Part shown: positions 1-8,255 of the stretch, in pieces
How the letters are laid out: every line of letters starts with the position of its first letter
How positions within the stretch are numbered: position 1 is the stretch's first letter
Assembly: GCF_008369105.1 (NCBI RefSeq)
Contig: NZ_VINQ01000022.1
Span: 1 to 56,885, forward strand
Source: Aquicoccus porphyridii
GTDB lineage: Bacteria > Pseudomonadota > Alphaproteobacteria > Rhodobacterales > Rhodobacteraceae
DNA: 56,885 nt
Reading direction: 5' to 3'
Program-made: the position numbers and the translations under genes
The notes under the pieces: model-generated
The model's input: the letters and a program-made list of their open reading frames with translations, nothing else
Databases searched by the model: none
Told to the model about the DNA's origin: nothing

Positions 1-80
1 CGCGGCTTACCGTGCGACTTCGGGAAGAAAGGGGAAAGCTTGGCCATCTGCTCGTCGGTCAGCCAGAAAAGGTCGCTCAT
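1..80 (-). CDS. IS5-family transposase, N-terminal end only (runs off window)
   Basis: Read on the minus strand from the ATG at 78-80, the codons give MSDLFWLTDEQMAKLSPFFP and continue to the window edge. This opening matches the N-terminal domain seen at the start of many IS5-family (DDE) transposases. The non-coding stretch just upstream, to about position 147 where a CTAG tetranucleotide occurs, resembles the terminal part of such an element. The boundary and target duplication cannot be verified because the other end is missing. The element could be intact or truncated beyond the edge. Confidence 0.7.
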   Translation of the reverse strand, partial: MSDLFWLTDEQMAKLSPFFPKSHGKP

Positions 81-147
81 GTCACCGCTCCGTTTTCCGA
101 GCCGTGAATCACGCAGCGCGTTGGAAATCAATGCATCCTGACCCTAG

Positions 148-705
148 GTCTCATGTTACCCTCCATCGGATAAGGGTGGGTTGCAGTGAAACGATCAGGC
201 CCGGGATCGGGCTTGGTTGAAAAAGCGGGCTAGTAAGAGTAGTAATATCCTTCTACTTAAATATTATAATTTCACTGAAACTATTACTTCTAGACTAACT
301 GACTTTCTAACTATTACTATCCCTCTTTCTTTCTTTCTTCTTTTCTTTCTTAAGAAGAGTTCAAAAGTAAAGAAATAAAAGAGAGGATTGCAGTGAAACC
401 CTCAAAGTGTTTAAAAACAAGGGACTAGCATGTGCGCTCTGCGCAACGGCACCCCTTCTGGTCAACCCCGCCAGCGCCTAGAGCCAGTTGCAGTGAAACG
501 ATCAGGCCCGGGATCGGGCCTGGCGCAAGGCGCGGATTCAGGATTTCTGAAAATGCTGCAGTGCAATTTACTTCACTGAAGACGAAAGATTATTTCAAAA
601 TCCAAGCCCTTGCGGTCATAAACGAAAAGAACTTAAAAGTGTAAAAATATCTCTTGCACACGTAAAAAGTGCGTAGTTTAACCATTAAACTACTTTTGCC
701 TTTTT
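148..705. other. AT-rich gene-poor stretch with iteron-like short repeats
   Basis: No convincing gene was found here. A 32-base segment beginning TTGCAGTGAAAC occurs identically at 181-212 and 488-519, and each copy ends in a GC hairpin (in the second, AGGCCCG pairs with CGGGCCT). The 12-base head occurs a third time at 388-399. The inverted core TTCACTG occurs at 271-277 and 572-578. Between them, about 235-420 is very AT-rich with long pyrimidine and purine runs. The layout recalls an iteron region or the target of a repeat-binding protein, but no replication gene is in view, so this is only a description. Confidence 0.45.
673..693. terminator. Perfect 9-bp inverted repeat, possible bidirectional terminator
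   Basis: GTAGTTTAA and TTAAACTAC are separated by CCA. On the plus strand the stem is followed by TTTTGCCTTTTTT; on the minus strand it lies just after the stop of the 706-1029 reading frame. The stem is AT-rich and therefore weak. Confidence 0.35.
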
Positions 706-1029
706 TCACCGAAGTGAGAACAGGCCATATCGCTTGTTTTTCGCCAGATACGGGCGTTCGGTCGTGAACCGGGACTTCGGATCGTCCTTCGGCGGCTCAT
801 GGGTCGGGTTCGTGAGAATTAGCCGGGCCTCATATTCCGGTTCAGGTTCAATCATGGTCTGACGCATAGCGTCTTCACGCCGCGCGGTCACCTCGTTGAG
901 GAAGTTCTCGAGGCGGATTTCCTGGATAATCTCGAGCGCCTCGGCTGCCCAGTTCTCGGTGCCGATGAAGGTCTGGTTTAGATGACTGCGCGACTTGTCG
1001 GCGTGCCTGATGTCGCGCCGCCCCTGCAC
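706..1029 (-). pseudogene. Possible plasmid mobilisation/recombination gene remnant
   Basis: An open frame of 107 codons begins at a GTG. Its first third (DIRHADKSRSHLN, about residues 6-18) recalls the short Arg/His-Asp-Lys-x-x-x-Leu-Asn stretch of plasmid mobilisation or recombination proteins; the rest is unrecognised and hydrophilic. Upstream on the same strand (to about 1100) a different frame reads a protein-like MLSVFTAPDGSSIALLNYTH and runs into this one, which suggests a frameshifted or decayed gene. Alternatively it is an unrelated small gene or a chance frame. Identification is weak. Confidence 0.3.
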
Positions 1030-1310
1030 ATGCCGGTCAGGTGCGTGTAGTTCAGAAGCGCGATCGAGCTGCCATCGGGAGCCGTGAACACCGAAAGCAT
1101 TTTCAAATTCCAGAGATTCGCGGATCTAAGGATGACCCTACCCTCAATTTCCTGCTGAATTTCTGTGGCCTCAATGTGGTAACTTGGCAGATGTGCGTGT
1201 TGCGATTTTCAGATTATCAGTGAACCATAATGCACCACAAGTGCTCGGTCTTGGTGTAACACAAGGGCTGGGCAGCCAATATATGGGGCAGTTCCCGTTC
1301 GCCCCCGGCG
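1030..1310. other. Non-coding stretch distal to the CRISPR array
   Basis: Apart from the frameshifted fragment noted near 1030-1100, no gene is recognised here. The sequence directly before the last repeat shows no partial or degenerate repeat copy. The array therefore ends abruptly at an intact repeat. Confidence 0.4.
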
Positions 1311-2436
1311 GGTCTATCCCCGCGAGTGCGGGGGAGCCCGCAGGTGCCCGCGCATCGTTGCGACCTTGATGGGTCTATCCCCGCGAGTGCGGGGGAGCCC
1401 GGCAACGAGGCCGCAATGGCGCAGCTGTTTGGGGTCTATCCCCGCGAGTGCGGGGGAGCCATCTCGGAATACTCGACTTCCGTGCCGCGCAGGGGTCTAT
1501 CCCCGCGAGTGCGGGGGAGCCATACTGGCCGCGCAGCGCCCTTCGATCAGGTATGGTCTATCCCCGCGAGTGCGGGGGAGCCGGCGACGAGCTGGGGCGC
1601 ACCGCAGATCATGGGGGTCTATCCCCGCGAGTGCGGGGGAGCCCGATGCGCTGGCTTGCGCTCAGCTCGCGCTGGGGGTCTATCCCCGCGAGTGCGGGGG
1701 AGCCAGCCTGCGCCATGCGCCGGCGGGCACACATGTGGGTCTATCCCCGCGAGTGCGGGGGAGCCGTCCTGATCTCGGCAATCTTTGCCTGAGCCATGGG
1801 TCTATCCCCGCGAGTGCGGGGGAGCCTCAATTCCCATCGTGGGGACGCTCCGATTGCAGGGTCTATCCCCGCGAGTGCGGGGGAGCCCGACTGCTGCGAA
1901 CATGCCTCATGTCCTTCTGGGGTCTATCCCCGCGAGTGCGGGGGAGCCCGGCGATTGTTGCCTTCGACGAGATTTTCGAAGGGTCTATCCCCGCGAGTGC
2001 GGGGGAGCCTCCACCCGTCATCATCCGCCGTGGTCTGGTCGGGGTCTATCCCCGCGAGTGCGGGGGAGCCTCGCCGGGATCATGTCATTCCCGGCCGATC
2101 ACGGGTCTATCCCCGCGAGTGCGGGGGAGCCGCGCCAAAAAGCGCATTGGCATAGCGGATCTGGGGTCTATCCCCGCGAGTGCGGGGGAGCCCGCTCAGG
2201 ATATTGGAGGCGATATCCGCCGTGGGGTCTATCCCCGCGAGTGCGGGGGAGCCTGGCGCAGCGCGTCCTGCACACAAAGCGCGTGAGGTCTATCCCCGCG
2301 AGTGCGGGGGAGCCTGACCGTTAATTCCGGAAACGCCGTTTTCTATGGGTCTATCCCCGCGAGTGCGGGGGAGCCGCAGCGTCTTGCGGCGGCGTTCGTA
2401 GATCATGGGGTCTATCCCCGCGAGTGCGGGGGAGCC
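1311..2436 (-). CRISPR. Type I-E CRISPR array: 19 repeats, 18 spacers
   Basis: A 28-base repeat starts at 1311 and recurs every 61 bases exactly (1311, 1372, 1433 ... 2348, 2409), giving 19 copies. All copies are identical as read, including the terminal one. On the transcribed minus strand it begins GGCTCCCCCGC and ends GCGGGGATAGACC. The short GC stem and the ATAGACC 3' end match type I-E repeats, where the latter forms the crRNA 5' handle. With the following C counted as base 29, spacers are 32 bases. The orientation agrees with the minus-strand cas operon and the leader at 2437-2500. All 18 spacers differ; none was matched to a target here. Confidence 0.97.
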
Positions 2437-2500
2437 TCTCACAAGTAGTGATTTGTTTTTATTCAATTGTCAAAGAGCGTGCGGGTGAGTTTTTCTGATC
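2437..2500 (-). promoter_or_regulatory. CRISPR leader with candidate promoter
   Basis: This is the AT-rich 64-base gap between cas2 and the first repeat. On the minus strand it holds a perfect TTGACA (plus coordinates 2468-2473), followed by an A-rich spacer and no strong -10 hexamer. Position and composition fit a type I-E leader, which drives pre-crRNA transcription and marks the spacer insertion end. It is short, so part of it may lie inside cas2. Confidence 0.7.
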
Positions 2501-2794
2501 TCACTCGCGCTTAACGAGCAATACGCCATCTGCGTCAACGATTTTCTTCGGCGCTTCACCGAGTGTTTCAATGTGCAGATGACCAGTTGCCGCTTTGTCG
2601 CGCCAGACCATTACGAGAGAGCCACGCCTCAGCGTTTCCCACCAATGAGATACGACAGCCCAGACCCGTTTCCGCACACCTGAGGACATGTCTGGCGCGA
2701 CATAGACACCGGCCGACACCTCCAACATTACAGACGTGAGAAAACCGCGGTAGCGGGCCTCGACGTCGCGGGTTACAATCACGGTTAGGGGCAT
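2501..2794 (-). CDS. cas2: CRISPR-associated endoribonuclease-like protein Cas2, subtype I-E
   Basis: The product has 97 residues, the usual size for Cas2 of type I-E (about 95-100). It opens MPLTVIVTRDVEARYRGFL and carries the VSAGVYV and VWAVVSHW segments typical of the I-E form. Cas2 dimers bridge two Cas1 dimers in the integrase that inserts new spacers at the leader end; in this subtype the role is structural. The ATG overlaps the cas1 stop by one base (TGATG), implying translational coupling. It is the last cas gene before the leader and array. Confidence 0.95.
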   Translation of the reverse strand: MPLTVIVTRDVEARYRGFLTSVMLEVSAGVYVAPDMSSGVRKRVWAVVSHWWETLRRGSLVMVWRDKAATGHLHIETLGEAPKKIVDADGVLLVKRE

Positions 2795-3669
2795 CAGTCG
2801 CGCCCCTCGATTAGTGCCTTTATCCGTTCGATCATGTCGGGGATGACCTTTTCGTCGGAAAGCGCCTTACCTGTCAGTCGTCGTGTTGTGCGTTCGATGT
2901 TTTCGCCATGGTGCTCGGATACACGGCGCGCGGCCTTGAATGCGCAAGGAATGATGATGGTGTCCCGGTACAGGTCCGCGATGTCGAGAACGAATGACTG
3001 GCCGGCATCCTCGTGGATAAATCCCAGTTGCGGAATTGTCGCGGTGGCGGTCACAGCAATGGCTGCGGCCGCCTCCACTGCGCTGGCGGCGTGGTTCAGC
3101 GCCTGGTTCGGCAGATCCGCGGCGTTGGGATTGGCGCGGTCATAGCGGCGTCCAAGCCAGTCGATGCCAATGCGGTTGGCCCAGAGCGCATAGGCTTCTT
3201 TCATCCGCGCGCCCTCGATCCCGCGCAGCACGTCGAGTTCGCGGTGTGGCAATAGCTCGCCCAGACGCAGCGCATACATTCGGCGCGCGGTCATCAGGCG
3301 CAGGTCGTCATCAGCCCATATTCTCGCCTGAAGACGTGCCAGCCCGGAGCGGTCAGGCATCATCGGCGGGGCGGTATACATACGCACTCCGTCTTCGCCG
3401 ACGGCGGCCAGCGCCGTCCGTGCGTGGGCGATCAGGCGCAGCGCGTCGTGGCTCACGGTCGAGCCGGGACCGAGCAGGATGATCGAGACGCCTTGCAGGG
3501 GTATCGCGTAGTCGCCGGGACCAAGCGCATCCGCCTCCGTTGCCGCACCTTGCAGAAAGGCAAGGGTCCCGTCCCGCGCCGTCAACGCACCGCGCGCGAG
3601 GTAAAGGCACCCCGCCCGGTCGGCATGCGGAACCTTGGCACTGTCCAGCCCGAGACGGCCCTTGAGCAT
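2794..3669 (-). CDS. cas1: CRISPR integrase Cas1, subtype I-E
   Basis: This is the catalytic subunit of the Cas1-Cas2 spacer integrase. The product has 291 residues, starting MLKGRLGLDSAKVPHADR, the conserved Cas1e opening. The frame is open further upstream, but this ATG is preceded by GAGGTGACG and matches the family, while an earlier start would overlap cas6e. The expected acidic/histidine site is visible: E152 in RGIEGARM, H219 in LGFIHED, and D229/D232 in SFVLDIADLY. The segment GDYAIPLQGVSIILLGPG is also diagnostic. It lies 4 bases after cas6e and overlaps cas2 by one base. Nothing suggests inactivation. Confidence 0.96.
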   Translation of the reverse strand: MLKGRLGLDSAKVPHADRAGCLYLARGALTARDGTLAFLQGAATEADALGPGDYAIPLQGVSIILLGPGSTVSHDALRLIAHARTALAAVGEDGVRMYTAPPMMPDRSGLARLQARIWADDDLRLMTARRMYALRLGELLPHRELDVLRGIEGARMKEAYALWANRIGIDWLGRRYDRANPNAADLPNQALNHAASAVEAAAAIAVTATATIPQLGFIHEDAGQSFVLDIADLYRDTIIIPCAFKAARRVSEHHGENIERTTRRLTGKALSDEKVIPDMIERIKALIEGRD

Positions 3670-3673
3670 CACG

Positions 3674-4408
3674 TCACCTCTTTTGCTGTGGCGGCCGTAG
3701 AAGCAGCATGCCGTATCCGTAGCTGCGATGCCGTCCGACGCCGTGCGCCAGAAGCCCGGCAAATTCCCGGGGTTCACGCACCATGAGGGTGCCGTGGATG
3801 ACGGCCTCAGGGCCTTCGACTCGACGCCCGCCGCGCAGGCTGCGCACACGCTTGAACTGGTGTAGCCGACACGCGTCCCGCTCTAGTTTCGCGGCAGGTG
3901 CCAGGCGTTTTGCAAGCCAGTCGAGATATACATCCTCGCGCGGCCGGGCATGGTCGTTGCGAAGCGTTTCAGCAAGGAATGCGTCCACTTCGGTGCCCTT
4001 GGGGAACCGCCCGTCAGCACCGTTGAGTGGCGAAGCCAATCGCACTACGGGCCGGATCTTGAGGTCGAAACCCAGGCGCATCCCCTCCTGCCACGTAGTT
4101 TCGGGGCGTTCGACCGAGCGCAGGGCGTCAAGCGACACAACCTCGGCCTCAGATGGTCCCAGCACGGGTGACGCAGCGTTGCGCAACTCTTCTGCTTGGG
4201 CGGCGCTGTAGGCATAGAGCGTGCCGGTCCGCGCGCGCGGGGCGACGAGCAGGCGGAAAGGTTGCAATACAGTTGGGCCGAATGCCTCGCCTAGGAGGTT
4301 GTGCAGAGCTAGCCCTTCATCGAACAAGCCGTGTCCGATGTTCCGTTGCCCCGCCCAGCGGTTCAGTGCCGGCAATGAGAGTGGCATTTCGATCAGGTGA
4401 AGGCTCAT
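3674..4408 (-). CDS. cas6e: Cas6e (CasE/Cse3) crRNA-processing endoribonuclease
   Basis: This enzyme cleaves pre-crRNA at the base of the repeat hairpin and stays bound to the 3' end in Cascade. The product has 244 residues, slightly longer than the 199 of E. coli CasE. His26 lies in the N-terminal segment (NIGHGLFDEG), at the position of the general His of Thermus Cse3. The C-terminal glycine-rich loop HGVGRHRSYGYGMLLL is the classic RAMP/Cas6e signature. It overlaps cas5e by 4 bases (ATGA). The repeat stem of the adjacent array (CCCCGC/GCGGGG) is a plausible substrate. Confidence 0.94.
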   Translation of the reverse strand: MSLHLIEMPLSLPALNRWAGQRNIGHGLFDEGLALHNLLGEAFGPTVLQPFRLLVAPRARTGTLYAYSAAQAEELRNAASPVLGPSEAEVVSLDALRSVERPETTWQEGMRLGFDLKIRPVVRLASPLNGADGRFPKGTEVDAFLAETLRNDHARPREDVYLDWLAKRLAPAAKLERDACRLHQFKRVRSLRGGRRVEGPEAVIHGTLMVREPREFAGLLAHGVGRHRSYGYGMLLLRPPQQKR

Positions 4409-5094
4409 GCGATGCGGCCCTCCATCACGACGCGGCTGCCGCCGTGCAGGCCGCTGTGCCAGTTGCGCAGGTCCGCAATGTTGTGGCGAAGAGCATTGTC
4501 AGGTCCATCCCCTTCGTCGGGCCAGATCGCACGCCCGCCGATCCCGAGGCTCTGAAGCGCCTCATAGGCGGTCGCGCCCCTGGCACGACCAGCCAGTAGA
4601 GGTGATGACGGCAGGCAGGGTTTACGCCCGATGAAGAGCGGCCGCGCGGGGCGGTCGAGCGCTGTTGCTACGTCGTCAAGCGTCGGTCCGTCGCCGGGGG
4701 CGAGGCGGAGCACGACGCGGGTTTCATGATCAGCAAGGTAGTCGCGGCGGCGCCGGTGGGGGCTGTCATAGGTTGCACCGGCACGCCTTTCGGGTGCTCC
4801 CCAAGTTGTCCAGCCACGGTCGGATTTCTCCAGCTTCGCGTTTTGCGTGTCGGTCACGACCAGCGGCACATTACGCCTCTCGGGCATGATCGACAGCGCG
4901 CCAAAGATCAACCTGTCTTGTAGCGCCTGATGAAGCGCACTTTCTTCGCGCCGCAGCTCCAGCGTATTTGCCAGAAGCCCGGTCAGCGCTGAAACCGAGG
5001 GAAACTCCCGCGTCGGCCCGACATGATCTATGGCGACGCCCCCGAAGGCCATGAGCGGTGCGGCGAGCCGTAGGTGGAGCCATTCGAAGCTCAT
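4405..5094 (-). CDS. cas5e: Cas5e (CasD) Cascade subunit
   Basis: The product has 229 residues. It starts MSFEWLHLRLAAPLMAFGG, where the family has a beta strand followed by the (S/A)-x-G/W-G region. The segment GPTREFPSVSALTGLLANTL is characteristic of Cas5e: it holds the thumb that caps the crRNA 5' handle. It assembles with Cas7e, Cse1, Cse2 and Cas6e into the DNA-binding surveillance complex. Four-base ATGA overlaps at both ends show that cas7e, cas5e and cas6e are co-translated. Confidence 0.94.
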   Translation of the reverse strand: MSFEWLHLRLAAPLMAFGGVAIDHVGPTREFPSVSALTGLLANTLELRREESALHQALQDRLIFGALSIMPERRNVPLVVTDTQNAKLEKSDRGWTTWGAPERRAGATYDSPHRRRRDYLADHETRVVLRLAPGDGPTLDDVATALDRPARPLFIGRKPCLPSSPLLAGRARGATAYEALQSLGIGGRAIWPDEGDGPDNALRHNIADLRNWHSGLHGGSRVVMEGRIA

Positions 5095-6230
5095 GCCGAT
5101 GTAACCCCGCCCAAGCTCCCGGGCAGGCCACGCGCGAACGCTGCCAGATCGGCAAGCGTGCCCCGCTCGGCTTCAGACACGCTCCGGTTGGCCAAGGTCA
5201 TGACGCGGCGCGTCTCGCCCGTCGCATAAGCCCCATCGAGGGTGTGAAGATGTTCGGACAGCGCCGCGACGGCCTGACCCGTCTCGGGCGGGCAGGGCGC
5301 GCGGAACGCCTCGGCCAAGGATCGGGGCTGCCGGTCACCGGCCTCCAGCAGCATCAGCGAAGCACGGCTGTAGGGTGCCGTCGAGCCCAGCTTGGCCCCC
5401 GGGGATACTTCGGCGATGAGGTAGACCAAGTTGTGCAATACCGCTCCAGCAAGCTCCGCGTCGCCACCGAGATTGGCTAACAGTCCGGGAACATCCACCA
5501 CCACGTAGCCGTAGAAGAGGCCAGAAGTGAGTTCCGTTTCCTGGATGGTGTCGGCGCCGGTATCTTCTTCGCGGGCCAGATCGTCTGCGGCTATGAAATA
5601 GTCGCTTTCGGCCTCCTCCGCATGGACGGTGAAGGCATGGGCCACATGCACGGCCGCGTCGATATTGGCGCGCGGGTCCGAGGTGACCATGCGCCCGAAC
5701 AGTGCCCCGGTGAGGCCGCCGGGGAGCTTAGCCCCCTCACTCATTGCCTTGAGATTGGCCTTGTGCTCCTTCAGCCAACGGACCGCGATTTCCTTCGCCG
5801 CCTTCTTGTCGCCGGCCGCCTCGGCGACGAGTGCCTTGGCCTGCTCGGTCAGGTAGGTGACCTCGACTTCACCCAGCAGCAGCGTCTGTCGCGATTTCTT
5901 GTCGGCTCCCTTGTCCCCGTAGACAACCTTGAGCAGGGCGTCCTTGATTTCGTTCGCAACCGCGTCATCCACTTCCGCAGCCCAATCGCCGAACACCTTG
6001 TGCTCGACGATCTCGCGCGACCGGTAGGCGGCATCGGCCCCGTCTATGGCCGCGAGGGCGTGCGGATCATCCGCTAGCCGCCAGTGGCGCTTGAGACATT
6101 GCGAACTGACCCTTGTGCGCAGGGCGCCACCATAGGGCAGGCGCTTGGCCAGCCCGGCATCATCGCGATTGAGCAGCGCCGCCGTGTAGGGCGCAAGGAA
6201 ATGGATTTGCAGGAACCTCGGGTCAGTCAT
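5091..6230 (-). CDS. cas7e: Cas7e (CasC/Cse4) Cascade backbone subunit
   Basis: The product has 379 residues, starting MTDPRFLQIHFLAPYTAALL; the following LNRDD and GGALRTRVSSQCLKRHWR segments are hallmarks of Cas7e. Six copies normally form the crRNA-binding filament. The frame is open upstream inside cse2, but this ATG matches the family and overlaps the cse2 stop by only 8 bases, the same spacing as at cse1/cse2. The protein is somewhat longer than E. coli CasC (363). The C-terminal ARGLPGSLGG region is normal. Confidence 0.95.
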   Translation of the reverse strand: MTDPRFLQIHFLAPYTAALLNRDDAGLAKRLPYGGALRTRVSSQCLKRHWRLADDPHALAAIDGADAAYRSREIVEHKVFGDWAAEVDDAVANEIKDALLKVVYGDKGADKKSRQTLLLGEVEVTYLTEQAKALVAEAAGDKKAAKEIAVRWLKEHKANLKAMSEGAKLPGGLTGALFGRMVTSDPRANIDAAVHVAHAFTVHAEEAESDYFIAADDLAREEDTGADTIQETELTSGLFYGYVVVDVPGLLANLGGDAELAGAVLHNLVYLIAEVSPGAKLGSTAPYSRASLMLLEAGDRQPRSLAEAFRAPCPPETGQAVAALSEHLHTLDGAYATGETRRVMTLANRSVSEAERGTLADLAAFARGLPGSLGGVTSA

Positions 6231-6753
6231 TTGTTTTTTCCTTTTCAGCAACATCGGCGCGGCGGTCGAGCCGGGTGTAATAGGCCCGCGCGATGGCGCG
6301 GGTGTCGTTGTTGAGAACGGCCCAGGCGAGGCTTGGCCCATCCACCTTGGGCCGGTTGCGTGCCAGCGCGCGTATCGCGCGTTCCAGCGCGTCGAACCGC
6401 GCTTGCCCCCGCGCTGCAAGCAGCCGGGCCAGTCGTTGTTCGGAAAGTACCGGCTTTTCCAGCCGCGCCTGCGCATCGCCCCCGTCGGCCAGCACTGCGC
6501 CAATATGCCGGCCGGATTCGTGCACGCTTTCGGTAACGCTTGCCGGCGTCAGTAGCGCCAGAAGCTTGGTGATGCGGCGCCATGTTTCCTCGTCCCGCGG
6601 GGCGATCCCGTGCCGGGCCACGATGCGCCAGAACACCGCAGCGCCCTCTGGCCCCATCCGACGGGCGGCGGCGCGCTCGCCGGGATCGGCGTGCGCAAGC
6701 GTACTTGCGATCCCCAAGGCGCGGCGCGCCACATCGTCTTTGTCGTCAGGCAT
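6223..6753 (-). CDS. cse2: Cse2 (CasB) Cascade small subunit
   Basis: The product has 176 residues, all-helical in appearance and rich in Arg and Ala, as expected for Cse2, which lines the DNA-binding face of Cascade as a dimer. Visible family features are AAVFWRIVARHG near residue 40, ESVHESGRHIGAVLADGG, and the C-terminal AWAVLNNDTRAIARAYY. It overlaps cse1 and cas7e by 8 bases each. Sequence conservation of Cse2 is low in general, so the call also rests on gene order. Confidence 0.92.
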   Translation of the reverse strand: MPDDKDDVARRALGIASTLAHADPGERAAARRMGPEGAAVFWRIVARHGIAPRDEETWRRITKLLALLTPASVTESVHESGRHIGAVLADGGDAQARLEKPVLSEQRLARLLAARGQARFDALERAIRALARNRPKVDGPSLAWAVLNNDTRAIARAYYTRLDRRADVAEKEKTND

Positions 6754-8245
6754 CCTCGAATTCCTTTACGCCGATTTCCTTGAATATTCGCCTCAAGCCT
6801 GCATTCAGCGCGTCGCGCCCCCGCACCTCGGCCCTGGGGCGCATGATCCGGGCGCAGGGGATGCCTGGTGCGGAGCACGAAAATTCGTCCCGCGCCGCCT
6901 GCGCCAATTGACGGGCAAAGCGCATGTGCACTTCGTGTCGATCATCGGTGGTGTCGGCCGCGAGCTTGTCCCACAGCGTGGGAAAGAACAGCGCGTCGGC
7001 CACTCGGTGCAGTGCCGCCCGGGCGGGTGCCGTGCGGGCGTATTCGGCCTTGCCCAGCTTATCGCGATCGCCTTCTGCCGCGATAAGCGCCAGCCCGTCG
7101 CGCAACGCCTTGTCCATCTTGTCGATCGTCTTGATCTGCTCATCCGAAAGCTCAACCGCCTTGGTGCCAAACATGTACTTTCGTACTGCCTTGGGCACCG
7201 GGATGATGCGGGACTTAAAGCCGTCGGTCTTGGAGTTGCCGCGTGCGAAGGCCTCGGCGATCAGCACCATTGCGCTCTCCCTTTCCCGTCCAGCCTCTTT
7301 CACCAGCGGCGGTATCTGCCATTTCCCGCTATAAGAAAGCTCTGTCAGCAGGCCATAGGTCCAGTCGCGGTCGCCTAGGGTCAGGGTTTTCGCTTCGCCG
7401 AGGTGAACTGGTGCCCAAGGGTCTTGCGTCATGCCCTTGGCGTCTTTCGCCGCGATACGCGCGGCCTTGGACGTGGTGCGCTCTGCGCGCAGCTCGCCTT
7501 CACCTTCCGTCAGGCGCACGCGGCGGCACACCTCGATAAAAAGTGCGTCCAACTGAGCAAGATCGAGCTGTTGCCGCTCGGGCCAGGGCAAGCACCACAA
7601 CAGCGTCTTGCCGATGACACCATCGCGCCCAGACAACAGATGTTGCACGTCGCGCCGCCACCACGCCGACGGATCAATGACCCGGCCGCCACCGGTGGCG
7701 GGGGCAAGCCCGATCATGACCCGCGAGGACGAACCGCCGTTCATCCGCGCGACGCCGTAATTCCCCGCGCCGCCGAAGCCTTCCATCGTCTGCAGGCTGA
7801 CCAGCGCAAAGATCCAGTCCTGCGGCGCGGCCTTGTGGGCGATCTCGCGCTTGAGGTCATGATTGCGCGAGGTGATCAGCATGTCGAGCGCGTCGGGCGT
7901 CGCCACATCGTGCCACGTGAGGCCACCGGGGTCGGGTGGCTGGAGAAAGGCGGGTTTGCCGCGATCCTCGACCACGAGGTGCCAGGGCGCATCATCGGAA
8001 AAGTCCGCGGTCAGGCCCCGCAACGCCGCGCGCCAGCTTCCTTCATCTTCGTGCAGGGTGGGCGCATCACCGTCGGACAGAGCGAGCGTTGCCAGTTGCA
8101 CCAGGAACATGTGCCATGCGGGCCTTTGATGGGGGCGCAGGGCGGGAAAGGAGGCCACCTCGCCCCGTGCCATCGCGGCCAGAAGGCCGGGGAGGCTCAT
8201 CATGTCCCGGTCCGTCTGGATCAGCGGTTCGGTCAGAAGGTTCAT
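6746..8245 (-). CDS. cas8e: Cse1 (CasA, Cas8e) large Cascade subunit
   Basis: The product has 499 residues, starting MNLLTEPLIQTDRD; E. coli CasA has 502. Cse1 recognises the PAM and recruits Cas3. The N-terminal LLTEPLI motif and the segment around RPHQRPAWHMFLVQLA are typical. The frame is open 8 codons further up (ATG at 8269), but that start would sit inside cas3; the chosen ATG lies 10 bases after the cas3 stop with GAGGAA about 13 bases ahead. The product ends FKEIGVKEFEDA and overlaps cse2 by 8 bases. Confidence 0.94.
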   Translation of the reverse strand: MNLLTEPLIQTDRDMMSLPGLLAAMARGEVASFPALRPHQRPAWHMFLVQLATLALSDGDAPTLHEDEGSWRAALRGLTADFSDDAPWHLVVEDRGKPAFLQPPDPGGLTWHDVATPDALDMLITSRNHDLKREIAHKAAPQDWIFALVSLQTMEGFGGAGNYGVARMNGGSSSRVMIGLAPATGGGRVIDPSAWWRRDVQHLLSGRDGVIGKTLLWCLPWPERQQLDLAQLDALFIEVCRRVRLTEGEGELRAERTTSKAARIAAKDAKGMTQDPWAPVHLGEAKTLTLGDRDWTYGLLTELSYSGKWQIPPLVKEAGRERESAMVLIAEAFARGNSKTDGFKSRIIPVPKAVRKYMFGTKAVELSDEQIKTIDKMDKALRDGLALIAAEGDRDKLGKAEYARTAPARAALHRVADALFFPTLWDKLAADTTDDRHEVHMRFARQLAQAARDEFSCSAPGIPCARIMRPRAEVRGRDALNAGLRRIFKEIGVKEFEDA

Positions 8246-8255
8246 TTTCACCGCT

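Noticed and set aside
432-644. A 70-codon plus-strand frame
   Set aside because: It spans one of the repeats, has no ribosome site or domain and lies in AT-rich non-coding sequence.
1326-2324. Long plus-strand reading frames with repeated SIPASAGEP / GLSPRVRGS / VYPRECGGA units
   Set aside because: They are translations of the CRISPR repeats: 61 bases is not a multiple of three, so the repeat is read in all three frames in turn.
2437-2500. An IHF site in the CRISPR leader
   Set aside because: The best match (AATCACTACTTG on the minus strand) has one wrong base and the spacing is off by one from the consensus.
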